In this document: one piece after another, positions 44,088 to 54,678 of the stretch
Layout: every line of letters begins with the position of its first letter
How positions within the stretch are numbered: the first letter of the stretch is position 1
NCBI GenBank assembly: GCA_036435485.1
Contig: CM071596.1
Coordinates: 141,497,501-141,561,500, forward strand
Direction of reading: 5' to 3'
Length of the DNA stretch: 64,000 nt
From: Saposhnikovia divaricata
Lineage: Eukaryota; Streptophyta; Magnoliopsida; Apiales; Apiaceae
Position numbers and translations under genes: made by a program
Notes under the pieces: generated by a model
Seen by the model: the letters and a program-made list of their open reading frames with translations, nothing else
Told to the model about the DNA's origin: nothing
Databases searched by the model: none

Positions 44088-46721
44088 TGTAACACCCCCA
44101 GATCCGGGGTCGGGGATCGGGTCGTTACGATCTCATATTCCATACATAACACTTGACTTGAGTCCAAAATAAATAAGTAGCATGCTGTGACCCCGCAGTC
44201 ACAGCATAAAAGTTATTACAATCCAAAAGGAGTAACAGCATAAGTTTAAGTTCTTGCCATTGATTAGGATTAATTATACATATAATTAAACTGGAAAGCA
44301 AAATCTGCCTATCTATGCTACCTCAGCAATGGCAGCGATGATATCAGCGGGTAGTCCTCTGGCTGGGGTAACCTGCTTGCGTCGAGCGTGCCTTACGCAG
44401 GCCCTTCTACCTAGCTGCTGTTGTGACATAATAAATAAGCAAGGGTGAGCAATAGCCCACCAACAATAATATAACTGAACAGTGATAATATATATAGCAG
44501 TTCAAATATCTTTGAAACCATATGCCATGCATTAACGAAGATAGTGCTAGTATAATGTAAAGGATGAAGTTACAAGGTAACTCAAAAATATATTTCTGTG
44601 GAAATATCTGCTATGTCAAAGATAAGCAAGATAGCATTATTTATCATAAAAGAAGAACTTGCAGAAAAATATTGTAATTCCAGATTCAATCACTTTTTCA
44701 CTTGCCAACACCGATAGTGTTGCAGAAAATTCCACTTTGAAAAATGAACTAATTCTGGAGCATTGACGCGCCAGGAGACATAACATTCACGATGATCAGT
44801 CGCAGGTTATGCTCCCCACTTTTGTTCTCTACATGTAGAAGGAAGCACCGACGGATTTACTTGTCTACCGCCCTCTGGAACCCCCCGGCCAACGGTTGGG
44901 CCATTGCTGGACCGGCGCTACTAGACCACTTACGCAGCTCCTAGTTCTCATAACATCCATAACTCTGAAACATAAAGTTCGTCCCCCTTTCCCCAAGTAT
45001 GATACTTGTTGATAAGACTCCACAAAGTTGTCGTATCTAGCTGGAAAAGAAAATTCACCAATATTTCCCAAGCTACTGCTTGTTAATGGATACAACTTGT
45101 TCCAACACTCTTGCCCCTCGAATGATGAGTGGGTACATAAAATTCAATGAGTAATAGCAATCAAGTTGCGAGTGAAAAGAGTAGTCTCAAGAATTTATGA
45201 CCGGGAAGTCAACAAGATAAATAACATTTCTCAAGTAAGGTTCCCTTATAATTAGGAACATAGCTTGAATGAAGAATAAGATTGGTGAGAACCTTCCTTG
45301 ATAAGAATGATAATGAATAGGCTCAGAATAATTCACATAATACTCGAGGGTCGAAGATAATATTCGAATGAACTAAATAATTTTTAAACGAGTCAGAAGA
45401 ATTAAATAAATATTCCAAAGAATATTTATTAAGTCAAAAATCTTGAAGGAATAATCCTAATATAAAATATTACTCGGAATAATCCTCGAATGAATATTCA
45501 CAAATAATATTCATTAAATAATTAATGAATATTTAAATAAATAGTACTTAACACATAAATAAAACTCGGATGAATATTTGAAATAATATTCACTGAACAA
45601 ATAGTGAATATTCAAATTAATAATACTTATCAAATAAAACTCGAACGAATATTCAAAATAATATTCACTGAATAAATAGTGAATATTCCAATTAATATTA
45701 CTGATTGAAGGAATAATTACCAAATGAATATTCGAAACAATATTCGATAATTGAATCGACTTTAAATGAATATTGAAAATAATATTCGTTGAATAAATGA
45801 AGTTCAAATGAATATTCAATATTTATTAAATGAATAAAGCTTAAAAGGAATTTAGAAATAATATTTAATAGGTAAACAATCTCGAATAAATATTCAAATT
45901 AATATTCATTAAATACATAATGGGAAAATATTTACTTAGATATTTTCCTCCAAAAATAATCACGATATATCAAGAAATACTGACTCACGGTCTATAATCA
46001 AAGAATGAGATTCAGATGCCCTTCTCTAAGGGTCTTAGCAATATACGGCTTATAATCGATACGTTAACTATCTAGATTATAGCTAACAATAATTCAAGGA
46101 ACAAGTATCACAATATATCTTGAAAGTAGGCATGTATGCTATGGCATATGTAACACAAAATCGAATCATATATATATATTCACAACAACAGCCTTTAAAA
46201 AGGATTTAAAACTTGCCTGGTAGTCGGGTGTGGGTAGTGGTAGTGTGCCCTGGGTCTGCTCGGTGATATATAAACAATCAGAATATCCAAGATTAATTAC
46301 TTAACACTTTTTAAAAGGCTAAGCATAAACTTTACTTAAGTCGAAACGCATTACCAAGTTATCTCGTTATGCACCCTTTAGTGTAACTCTTTTTATCACC
46401 GATACGATCCGACATTTGTTCGCTTATTACGACATGTCATCATACTTACACTTGGTATATACTTAAGTCGTGAAAGTTCTAAGGTCGATCATTTACAACC
46501 AAGATTATACTTCGAGTTTTATCGCTCGCTTTCTAAGTGTTTTACCAAAGTTATAACCAAGTGTGTTTTTAGGGGTTCGTTCGCGTTTAACCTTGATTCA
46601 AACATTTTTATAAAATCGGAAAACGATCCGTTTGACATGAGGTTTTCTCCTACACCTTCTTTATGATCTCTAATATTTAATTACCAAGATTCGTCACTAA
46701 CTTGCATATTTTACCGAGGTT
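44088..46721 (-). mobile_element. family-X LTR copy, inverted (2.63 kb)
   Basis: Starts TGTAACACCCCCAGATCC at 44088, inserted into the copia-B extra ORF, and is cut at 46721 by the copia-C LTR. It matches 37750-40307 in inverse orientation across its length, with about 85 further bases at the far end. It lacks the 38-bp array. No protein is encoded apart from the short basic frame described at 39924. Confidence 0.6.
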
Positions 46722-47230
46722 TGTTAGGCCGAATACACAATTAATAATCAACTTTGTATGAGAGATTAATAAGTAAAAGCGTTTATGCACTTAAAAAACT
46801 TCTTGTATTTCAAACCCTCTTCGTGATGTAAAATATCACAAAGAGCTGCTAGGTTACAATAATGATAATTCGTTATCGATACCCTTCTAGGGTTAACCTA
46901 TCTGTATTTATATACCATACAGCTACGATACAATCTCTAATTGATATTCCTAATAATCAGCTATACAATGATATCAATTACAGATTGTCACACGTCTCCT
47001 ATATCAACTCGATCTCTTTGATAGCTATCCAATCTTCAAAGATATCGCTTCCATAATTATCCTTCAATCACTGTTGAACAGTAGACGCGCTTCCTCCAGA
47101 CAGAGTTTAACAAACTCTGTCGAGCTTCCAACTGTCAGAGTTTACGCAAACTCTGACTGCTTCCAGCTAAACTCTGATAACTCCCTGTAACACTTAAACA
47201 CTGATCAAAACACATCAATTATATTTAACA
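46722..47230 (-). repeat. copia-C 3' LTR (509 bp)
   Basis: Starts TGTTAAATATAATTGATG (- strand) at 47230 and ends CGGCCTAACA at 46722. Aligns with the copia-D LTR at both ends and around CTTCTAGGGTTAACCTA, but is about 100 bp shorter. Two perfect motif hairpins lie in its U3 (47101-47119, 47136-47155). Confidence 0.85.
47101..47155. repeat. U3 motif hairpins in copia-C LTR
   Basis: CAGAGTTT-aac-AAACTCTG (47101-47119) and CAGAGTTT-acgc-AAACTCTG (47136-47155): two 8-bp perfect stems made from the octamer that recurs through copia-C/D. Confidence 0.9.
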
Positions 47231-47244
47231 ATCTCCCCCAACTT
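47231..47244 (-). promoter_or_regulatory. polypurine tract of copia-C
   Basis: AAGTTGGGGGAGAT on the - strand, directly before the LTR start, identical to copia-D. Confidence 0.85.
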
Positions 47245-47385
47245 GTTCATTTAGCAAAAATGCACAAGTTAATGACAATAATTGATGATGTCAAAACAAA
47301 TAGACAAATACAGTGTTTATGCAAATTCAGAGTTTAAGCTTCTACTTAATAAAAACTATAGAGAATAAGAAAATTCTTACAGAAC

Positions 47386-50157
47386 TTAATCTCTTATAAT
47401 TTCAAGATCTGGCATGGTTCTGAGATAATCAATCAGCAATCTTCTTTCTGCATTTTCAAGTTCAATCTTCATTGCTTCTTTGATTTCTCTAAGATGAGGA
47501 TCACTTTCATCTGTCTGGTAAATAGCAGCCCTAAGATCATAAATCTTGTTCCTTCTCATTTCATTACCCAGTCTGATAAATCTGACTTTTTCTGCCTGTG
47601 TATTGAAGTCAAGTACTGTGATTCCCAAATCAGTTTTTAACTTTGCAGTACCTTTCTTCATTTCAATGAGATTTCCTTTGTAATCCCTGTACTTAGGAAT
47701 ATATCTGCTATTGTATTTCTGTCCTCTGATTGCCAGATTCTGAGTCATTTTCTGTCTGAGCACATTAGCAACTGACTGAGTCCTTCGACTATTCACCTTG
47801 AGAAGATACAGAACATACTCTAGTTCTTCCCAATATTTCAAGCCAATATCATCCTCACCAACTTTGAATACTGTCCCATCAGCCATGAAGTATAAAAGAA
47901 AATCCTTGTCTAAACTCTTCTGATGAACTAACTGCACTGATTCCCGTCTGTCCAAACTCTCTTGAGGAACACCACGACCTGGAACAGCCAGTGAAGAAGG
48001 ATCTCTAGGACCAGTATATTGCCTTTTGTCTCTATGTGAACCTAGTCCAGCCTTATTATTTCCAATCTTGCCAGATAAAGCTTTTCCATCAGAAACATTC
48101 ATTGAGACTCCAGATAACACATTTGGATCAGAAATTGTTCCTTTTCCAAAAACAGATTTCAACTGTGAAGAGTGTAAAGGTGTGATCATTGCTTGAGATG
48201 CAACAGAAGTTGTAACTTTCTTCTGTGAACTTTCACCTTCAATGCCTTTAAGCTTGAGTTTAGCCTCTACTGCAATTGCTTCCTTTGAGAACCGAGAACT
48301 TTGACTAACATCAGTCCTCTCTCTGATCACAACACCTTTAACAACAGGTCTAGGAGCTTTTCCTCTTTGTACCTTATCAGACTTTAAAGCTTTAAGATGT
48401 TCTTCTTGTAAAGTCTTTTCCTCAGCTACAATGTCCTCAATCGTTACTCCTTCCTCATTCTCTTCAATGAACAGCTTAGCAGCCAATTCTTCATCAGTCT
48501 GTGGATTTGAAGATAACAGTAAACTCTTGGTCCTTGAAGTTCCTTGAGTATCAGTATTTCTCCCAACAGACTATGATTTTGATGACTTACTAGTTCTCAG
48601 AGTTTGAACCACTTCAGCCTTTTTCTTTCCTTTGTTACTTGCCCCTCCATCTCCAGCACTATCCCTTCTGACAACTCTCTCCCCCTTTTTGACATCATCA
48701 GGCATAAGGATAAAAGTAATTAACTCCAGGGAGGTAGCAATAGAATCAATTTTAGCAGATAAGTCAGACTGGTTCTCTTCAACTTTACTCAGCCTGGCAA
48801 AGATATTATCTTGAGCTTTAGAGAATTTTGTAGTCACTAGTTTTGAATGTGTTTCCATTTTCATTTCTCTAGCTACAACCTCATTTCGCAAAGCAGTGAT
48901 TGCCAAATTAGTATCATCAAATCGTCTATCCAGAGTTTTAACTTGAACTATAGTTGCTTTCAAGCAAGAAAGTATCTCTGGATTGGAGATAGTATCAGCA
49001 CTTTGCTTAATAAACTTAGCTGCTCTTTCTGGTGGAAAAATACAATCTTCTTTGTACCATTCAGCAGCATTCTTGGAAAATTGTGCTCTCTCAACTTCAT
49101 GAGAAGTACAAGGTTGAGGAAAAGGTGTATGTTTATTATCAGTTTGTACTGGTGCACTCAGAGAAGCATCAGAGTTTGCACTACTGTCACCTTCAGCTTC
49201 AACACTTGTAGCTTTAACTGGTTCATCTTCAGCCATAGATTTAGCAATTTCTTCTGTAGGCTTTTCAAGATTTTCTCCATGTTGCTCAGGCTCAGCAACA
49301 GGCATTGACTGAGAAGTTACTTTGGTTCCCTGATCAATTTCTTCACCTTCTTCAACAGTTTGGTGAGCATCAGATATTAACTCAGTATGAGATGCCACAG
49401 CTTCAGAAAGAACAGCCGTAGGTTGATCAGCTACACCAATATCAGAGATAGGATCAGAGAATGGCATAAATGAATCAGGAATATCATTTATTGGAGAAAC
49501 ACCATCTCTTGCATCCTCTTCTGCAGGCATTTTATCCTCTGCAGGCATTACATCCTCTGCAGGTATTGCATCTTTCTCAACCTCAACAGGAGGTGTTTGC
49601 TGTGAAACAACCTCTGGAGCTTCAATATCTTCATCCACAGAATCAGAGAATATCACTTTTCTTCGTTTTGCTAGAGGTACATTATCTGAATCCTCTTCAC
49701 TAGTTGGTGGAGTTTGTTCTACCACTGAGAGGGACTTAGGTATGTTTGCCCGAGCTTTCATTCTTTTCCCCCTTCTAGTGTAAACAGCTTCAGGAGATTT
49801 CCGTTTTGATTTGCTTTGTGTCTCTTCTGCCTGCTTTAGACTTGCACGTCGTTTAGTAATTGCCTTCTTAACTCTTTGCATTCTAGACTGTGATGCTGGT
49901 GGAGATTGTGACGAATCAGAGTTTGTGTGTGAAGTGGGTGAAGGTTGCTTTGCAGGTGATTCAGTGTTTGGTTCTGGTTGAGGTTCAGGGTGTGGTTCAG
50001 GTTGTTGTTGTTCTTGTGGTTGTTCAGGTTCATTTTGTTGTGGTTCTTGTTGATCTTGTTGTGGTTCAGGTTGTTGTGGTTCTTGTGGTTGATTGAGAAA
50101 ATTTCGTAGAGCAAGAGGCATGACAAAAGCAGGGAGATTTGCTTTACCTACATCCTT
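47386..50157 (-). pseudogene. copia-C extra ORF, C-terminal part after the copia-D insertion
   Basis: Reads on from the copia-D insertion at 50157 (VGKANLPAFVMPLALRNFLNQ, matching copia-D's own copy) to TAA at 47386-47388. One in-frame TAG (48571-48573) splits it into 528 and 394 codons in the same frame. Layout: Pro/Gln/Glu-rich repeats, basic patches (KRRASLKQ, AKRRKVIFSD), acidic region with repeated PAED units, coiled coil, then the conserved C-terminal block (SGKIGNNKAGLGSHRDKRQ, DPSSLAVPGRGVPQESLDR, VHQKSLDKDFLLYFMADGTVFKV). No enzyme motif. Function unknown. Confidence 0.8.
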
Positions 50158-50764
50158 TGTTAGGTCGAATACACAATATATAATCAAGTACTGTATGAAT
50201 AAGTAACAAGAACACACGTTTTAACTCTTAAAACTGTTTGGAATTGATAATTCCTCTCTCGGTGATGTAAAGTATCACAGAGAGCTGCTTAGGTTACAAG
50301 AATGATATTCGTTCACGATGGATACCCTTCTAGGGTTAACCTAACTGTATTTATAAGATATACAGCTACGTACAATCGTAAATTGATTCTCCTAAAATTA
50401 AGCTATACAATTGATATCAATTACGATTGCTACACGTCTTCTAAGTCAACTCAATCTCTTTGATAGCTATCCAATCTTCAAAGATATCGCTTCCATATTA
50501 ATATTAAATTAATCTTCAAACTCTGTTGACTTGTAGACGCTCCCAGTAGACAGACTTTAGAAAACTTTGTTCTCTCCATGCTAACAGTGTTTGCGCTTCC
50601 ATGTATTCAGCTATCAGTGTTTACGCTTTCCTCTGTCAGCGTTTGCGCTTCCAGCAATCAGCATATACTCAAACTCTGTTACAACTGCTTTCAATAACAA
50701 GTTAAACTCTCTTTACCTGTAACACTTAAACACTGACATTAAATCACATCAATTATATCTAACA
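50158..50764 (-). repeat. copia-D 3' LTR (607 bp)
   Basis: TGTTAGATATAATTGATGTG start at 50764, ATTCGACCTAACA end at 50158. The U3 part (50520-50740) holds roughly eight AAACTCTG/AAACACTG-type motifs. Confidence 0.95.
50348..50355 (-). promoter_or_regulatory. TATA box in copia-D 3' LTR
   Basis: TATAAATA on the - strand, with the matching site at 62407-62414 in the 5' LTR. This is the likely promoter TATA separating U3 from R. Confidence 0.6.
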
Positions 50765-50778
50765 ATCTCCCCCAACTT
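50765..50778 (-). promoter_or_regulatory. polypurine tract of copia-D
   Basis: AAGTTGGGGGAGAT on the - strand immediately before the LTR TG. Confidence 0.9.
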
Positions 50779-50919
50779 GTTCATTAGAAAAATGTACAAG
50801 TTCATAATAATTGATGATGTCAAAACTAACAAATAAAAACACAGTGTTTAACATATAATCAGAGTTTAAACTTGACTTAGCAAAATTTACAGAAAATTCG
50901 AATTACTTACAAATTCTGT

Positions 50920-53900
50920 CTACCTAACCTCCTCAAGATCTGGAGTTGTTCTGAGATAATCAATCAACAACCTCCTCTCAGCATTTTCAAGTTCAATCTC
51001 CATAGCTACCTTGATCTCTCTTAAATCTGGATCATTCTCATCAGTTTGAAAAATAGCAGCTCTGAGATCATAGATCTTGTTTCTTTTCATTTCATTTCCC
51101 AATCTGATAAACTTCACTTCTTCAGACTTTACATTAAAATCTAGAACAGTAATCCCAAGATCAGTCTTCAGCTTTGTAGTTCCCTTCTGCATTTCAATCA
51201 AATTCCCATTCCAGTCTCTGTACTTTGGAACATACTTGCTGTATTTCATATGTCTATTTGCAAGATTCTGTATCATCTTTTGTCTGAGCACATTTGCAAC
51301 TGATTTAGCTCTTTGATTTCTTACTCTGAAAATATACAGAACATACTCTAGTTCTTCCCAGAATTTCAAATCAATATCATTCTCAGCAATCTTGAACACC
51401 GTTCCATCAGCCATGAAGTATAACAAGAAATCCTTCCCTAAACTTTTCTGATGAACAAGCTGTACTGACTCCAGTCTGTCTAAACTCTCTTGAGTGACAC
51501 CACGACCTGGAACAGACAATGAAGAAGGATCTCTGAGAGCAACATTCTGTCTTTTATCTCTATGTGAGCCAATGCCTCCTTTGTTATATGCAATTTTACC
51601 AGATAAAGCTCTACCATCAGTAAAATCCATTGAAGCTGTAGCTGGAGCTGTAGCTGCAAGACTCAAATCATGAAGAACACCTTTTCCAAATTTTGATTTC
51701 AGCTGAGAAGACAGTATTGGTGTAGTCACAACTTGTGTAGCAACAGAGGTTGTGTCTTCATTCTTCTGTACAACATGTGTATCAACAGAAGTTGTAATTA
51801 TCATTTTATTCTTGCTCTCTTCACCCATCACTCCTTTTAACTTCAGCTTGGCATCAATAGAAGACTTTCTAATCAGCTTTCCTTTATCTTCTTCTTCTTC
51901 TTCTTCTTGAATACCAGATAATCTCTCTTTGATCTCAATTCCTTTCATTGCAGGCCTTGAAGACTTTGAAGCTTTAACAACTTTCTTCACTTTCTTGGAC
52001 TTTTGAGCTTTTAAATGCTCTTTCTGCAACAGCTTTTCTTCAGCTTGAATATCCTCAAGTGTAGCTTCAGCATTCTCTTCACGAAATAGTTTCGCAGCCA
52101 ATTTTTCATCTGTTTGTGGATTGTCAGAGAATGACAAATCCTTTGGCTTTGAACCAGAAGTACTCTGAGCATTTGTATCTATCACCAAGTTAGGCTTTGA
52201 CCTTGTAGACCTCCCATGTCCTTGTCTAGAATTTGCATTTCTTATGCCCTTCTCAGCATTGGTACCTTCATCATCAAGATGATCTTTCTTTGACAGAGTT
52301 TGAGTTTGCTTACACTTGGTTTTAGCAATTCTCTCCCCCTTTTTGACATCATCATCATCATCTTGAATCAGAATTGAGGTGATTAATTCAAGAGAGTTTG
52401 CAATGGAATCAACCTTCTCATTTAGTAAAATCTGATTCTTTTCAACTGTGCTCAGTCTGTCATTTATATTTGCTTGAGCTTTAGCAAATTGTTGAAAGAG
52501 CTTAGCATTAGCTAGTTGAGCTTTCTCTTCATGAGTAGCAACTTCTGTTCGAAGATCAACAATAGATTTCTGAGTATCATCAAATCTATTATTCAAAGTT
52601 TTGATTTGAATCACTGTGCCTTGCAAACAAGTGAAAATTTCTGGATTTTTAATCTTCTTAGAATTGACTTTAAGAAACTTTTCTGCCCTTCCAGGAGGAA
52701 AAATACACTCTGACTTGTACCAATCAGCAGTTTGCTTGGCCAAATAACCATCATCAATTTCATTATTAGAAGGCCCAGCAAAATCTGGTGTTTCTCCTGT
52801 TTTCTGACCATCAGTCTGATTTTGTGGTTGTTCAACTCCTGTACTCTTAGCTGCAACTGAATCACTCATCGACTCACTAGTAGAGGCAACAGAAGCAATA
52901 GGTTCTTGAGCAGAAATAGGTTCTTGAGCAACCTGTTTTCCTTTATCAACTGGAGTTTGCTCTGAAGAAAGAACCTTTTCTGGTTTATCAACCTCCTCAC
53001 CATGAGCAGAAACATGATTAGCATCAGAGTTCAACTCAGTGTGTGATGCAACCACAGTGTCTTCAAGAACAACAGTAGGCCCATCAGCAACACCAGTATC
53101 GATAGAAAGTGTAACCTCCATGAGTGGTGGAGTAGATGCTTCATGATTAAAAGAAATTGGAGTTTCAGCAAACTCTTCCATTGAAGACAAAACATCTCTA
53201 ACAGCTTCATGTTCTTGAACCTTAACAACTTCTGGTTCAGAAAGCTTGACTTCGGATTTTGGTATTATAGGTTCTATGATAACCTCTGGCTCACCAGTAG
53301 GAATATCAAAAGAGATTTTCTCTTGAGCCTCTTCAACATGCTCATCATCAGAATTAGTTAAAATAAGCCTTCTCCTCTTAGCTTGAGGTACTGCAACCAA
53401 TTCTTCTTCTGCACTAGAACTTTCACTAGAACTTTCCTCAACCGATGGTGTTGAAGGTCTATTTGCCCTTTGTATGAATCTTCTAGAATAAACAGCCTTT
53501 GGAGTTGTCTGTTTAGCCCTAGAATGTTTGGTGTTGATTGCAGTATGTTTCTTCCTTTTTGGCTTTGGTGGTAGTTGTGGATGAGTGGTAGTGACAGGGT
53601 TTGTTGGTTCAGTAGTCATTTGGTCAGATTGTTTTTGAGGTTCTGTTTGTGTTTGAGGTGATATAGGTTGATCAGTGGTTGTTGGTATCGGCTCAGGTGA
53701 TTGAGTAGGTTGTGATGGGATGTTTTCTGTACGATCAGTGATTAAAGGTTCAGGCATAGATTGTGGTTCTGGTTGATGTGGTTCATGGTTTGGTGATGGA
53801 GAATCTTGTGGTTGATTGACAAAGTTCTGTAAAGCAAGTGGCAATACTAAAGGAGGTATGTCTTTTCCAACATCTTTGTTAGTCATATCAGAGAATATTC

Positions 53901-54678
53901 TCTTAGTGACTCGAAAAGGTTGAATTTCATCAGCTTCATCAATGGTTAACCCAGAAACACATGCATTGAATAGAAGTTGACAAAATCTAGCAAAGTAAAC
54001 TGTAGTAGACTCTGACAACTTATCACCCAAATTCATTAAAACATATCTACCAAAATCAAAATCACTGCCATAGAGTAGAGAATACCCAATTTGCAGACTG
54101 TCCATTGGAATAGCATCCCAGTTGGTGACCTTCTTTTGAAATGTCCTGGTGATACAATCAAAGAAAAAATTCCACTCTTTTCTCAAGTTTGGCCTCTTCA
54201 CACTGCCCAGCTTGACAAGTGATTCCATGTACCCAATCTCTGTTAGCATTTCTCTCAGATTTTGCTCAGAGACAACAGCATATGAAGTATGTGTGTCGAA
54301 ATTCATGACATCACGAACAGTTTGTGGAGTAATCACAAACTCTTGGTCTTCATGAGAGAAGATGATAGACGGAGCTCCATTCTCTCCTCCTTCTATATAT
54401 CTTGAGTTTTGCCAGAAATTAACAACTTGGGAAGCAGATAGAGTAGCCGGTTCAACCAGCGCTTGCCCAATCTCAGAATCTCGAAGAAAATTTTGCATTA
54501 GATGGAACGCCTCTGGAGCCCGGTCGTTCTCAAGTAAAGCTGCATAATTGTTAGGCACAAAACGTAGACCAAAGACAGTGAAAGGTTTAGTTGCCATTGA
54601 ATCAAGAAATAAGCAAGAATCAACTGTGAAAATGTTTTGCAAGAAAGGTGTTTGTGAAAATGCCACAGTGAAAAACAA
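50920..54678 (-). CDS. copia-D extra ORF in env-like position (1252 codons, unknown function)
   Basis: Open from ATG 54678 or, more likely, ATG 54597 (MATKPF), since copia-C has MASKAF at the matching place. Residues ~30-290 (from the first Met) form a conserved globular part: LRFVPNNYAALLENDRAPEA, FLRDSEIGQALVEPATLSASQ, KRPNLRKEWNFFFDCITRTF, DSLQIGYSLLYGSDFDFGRY, YFARFCQLLFNACV. Then Pro/Gln/Thr-rich sequence, basic nuclear-signal-like patches (KPKRKKH, AKRRRL), a long acidic region, a coiled coil and a conserved C-terminal block (GSHRDKRQ, DPSSLSVPGRGVTQESLDR, QKSLGKDFLLYFMADGTVFKI, KTDLGITVLDFN). No transmembrane helix in the body and no enzyme motif. Position is like Sirevirus env-like ORFs, but the sequence looks more like a nuclear or structural protein. 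It is fully open, so it may still be expressed. Confidence 0.8.
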   Translation of the reverse strand: MFFTVAFSQTPFLQNIFTVDSCLFLDSMATKPFTVFGLRFVPNNYAALLENDRAPEAFHLMQNFLRDSEIGQALVEPATLSASQVVNFWQNSRYIEGGENGAPSIIFSHEDQEFVITPQTVRDVMNFDTHTSYAVVSEQNLREMLTEIGYMESLVKLGSVKRPNLRKEWNFFFDCITRTFQKKVTNWDAIPMDSLQIGYSLLYGSDFDFGRYVLMNLGDKLSESTTVYFARFCQLLFNACVSGLTIDEADEIQPFRVTKRIFSDMTNKDVGKDIPPLVLPLALQNFVNQPQDSPSPNHEPHQPEPQSMPEPLITDRTENIPSQPTQSPEPIPTTTDQPISPQTQTEPQKQSDQMTTEPTNPVTTTHPQLPPKPKRKKHTAINTKHSRAKQTTPKAVYSRRFIQRANRPSTPSVEESSSESSSAEEELVAVPQAKRRRLILTNSDDEHVEEAQEKISFDIPTGEPEVIIEPIIPKSEVKLSEPEVVKVQEHEAVRDVLSSMEEFAETPISFNHEASTPPLMEVTLSIDTGVADGPTVVLEDTVVASHTELNSDANHVSAHGEEVDKPEKVLSSEQTPVDKGKQVAQEPISAQEPIASVASTSESMSDSVAAKSTGVEQPQNQTDGQKTGETPDFAGPSNNEIDDGYLAKQTADWYKSECIFPPGRAEKFLKVNSKKIKNPEIFTCLQGTVIQIKTLNNRFDDTQKSIVDLRTEVATHEEKAQLANAKLFQQFAKAQANINDRLSTVEKNQILLNEKVDSIANSLELITSILIQDDDDDVKKGERIAKTKCKQTQTLSKKDHLDDEGTNAEKGIRNANSRQGHGRSTRSKPNLVIDTNAQSTSGSKPKDLSFSDNPQTDEKLAAKLFREENAEATLEDIQAEEKLLQKEHLKAQKSKKVKKVVKASKSSRPAMKGIEIKERLSGIQEEEEEEDKGKLIRKSSIDAKLKLKGVMGEESKNKMIITTSVDTHVVQKNEDTTSVATQVVTTPILSSQLKSKFGKGVLHDLSLAATAPATASMDFTDGRALSGKIAYNKGGIGSHRDKRQNVALRDPSSLSVPGRGVTQESLDRLESVQLVHQKSLGKDFLLYFMADGTVFKIAENDIDLKFWEELEYVLYIFRVRNQRAKSVANVLRQKMIQNLANRHMKYSKYVPKYRDWNGNLIEMQKGTTKLKTDLGITVLDFNVKSEEVKFIRLGNEMKRNKIYDLRAAIFQTDENDPDLREIKVAMEIELENAERRLLIDYLRTTPDLEEVR

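Noticed and set aside
44088..44167. Met start of the 140-codon ORF at 44167
   Set aside because: The first ~27 codons are X LTR sequence; only the part from 44087 on belongs to copia-B.
46862..47056. Small ORF in the copia-C LTR
   Set aside because: It lies in the LTR promoter/leader area and is not kept in the copia-D LTR.
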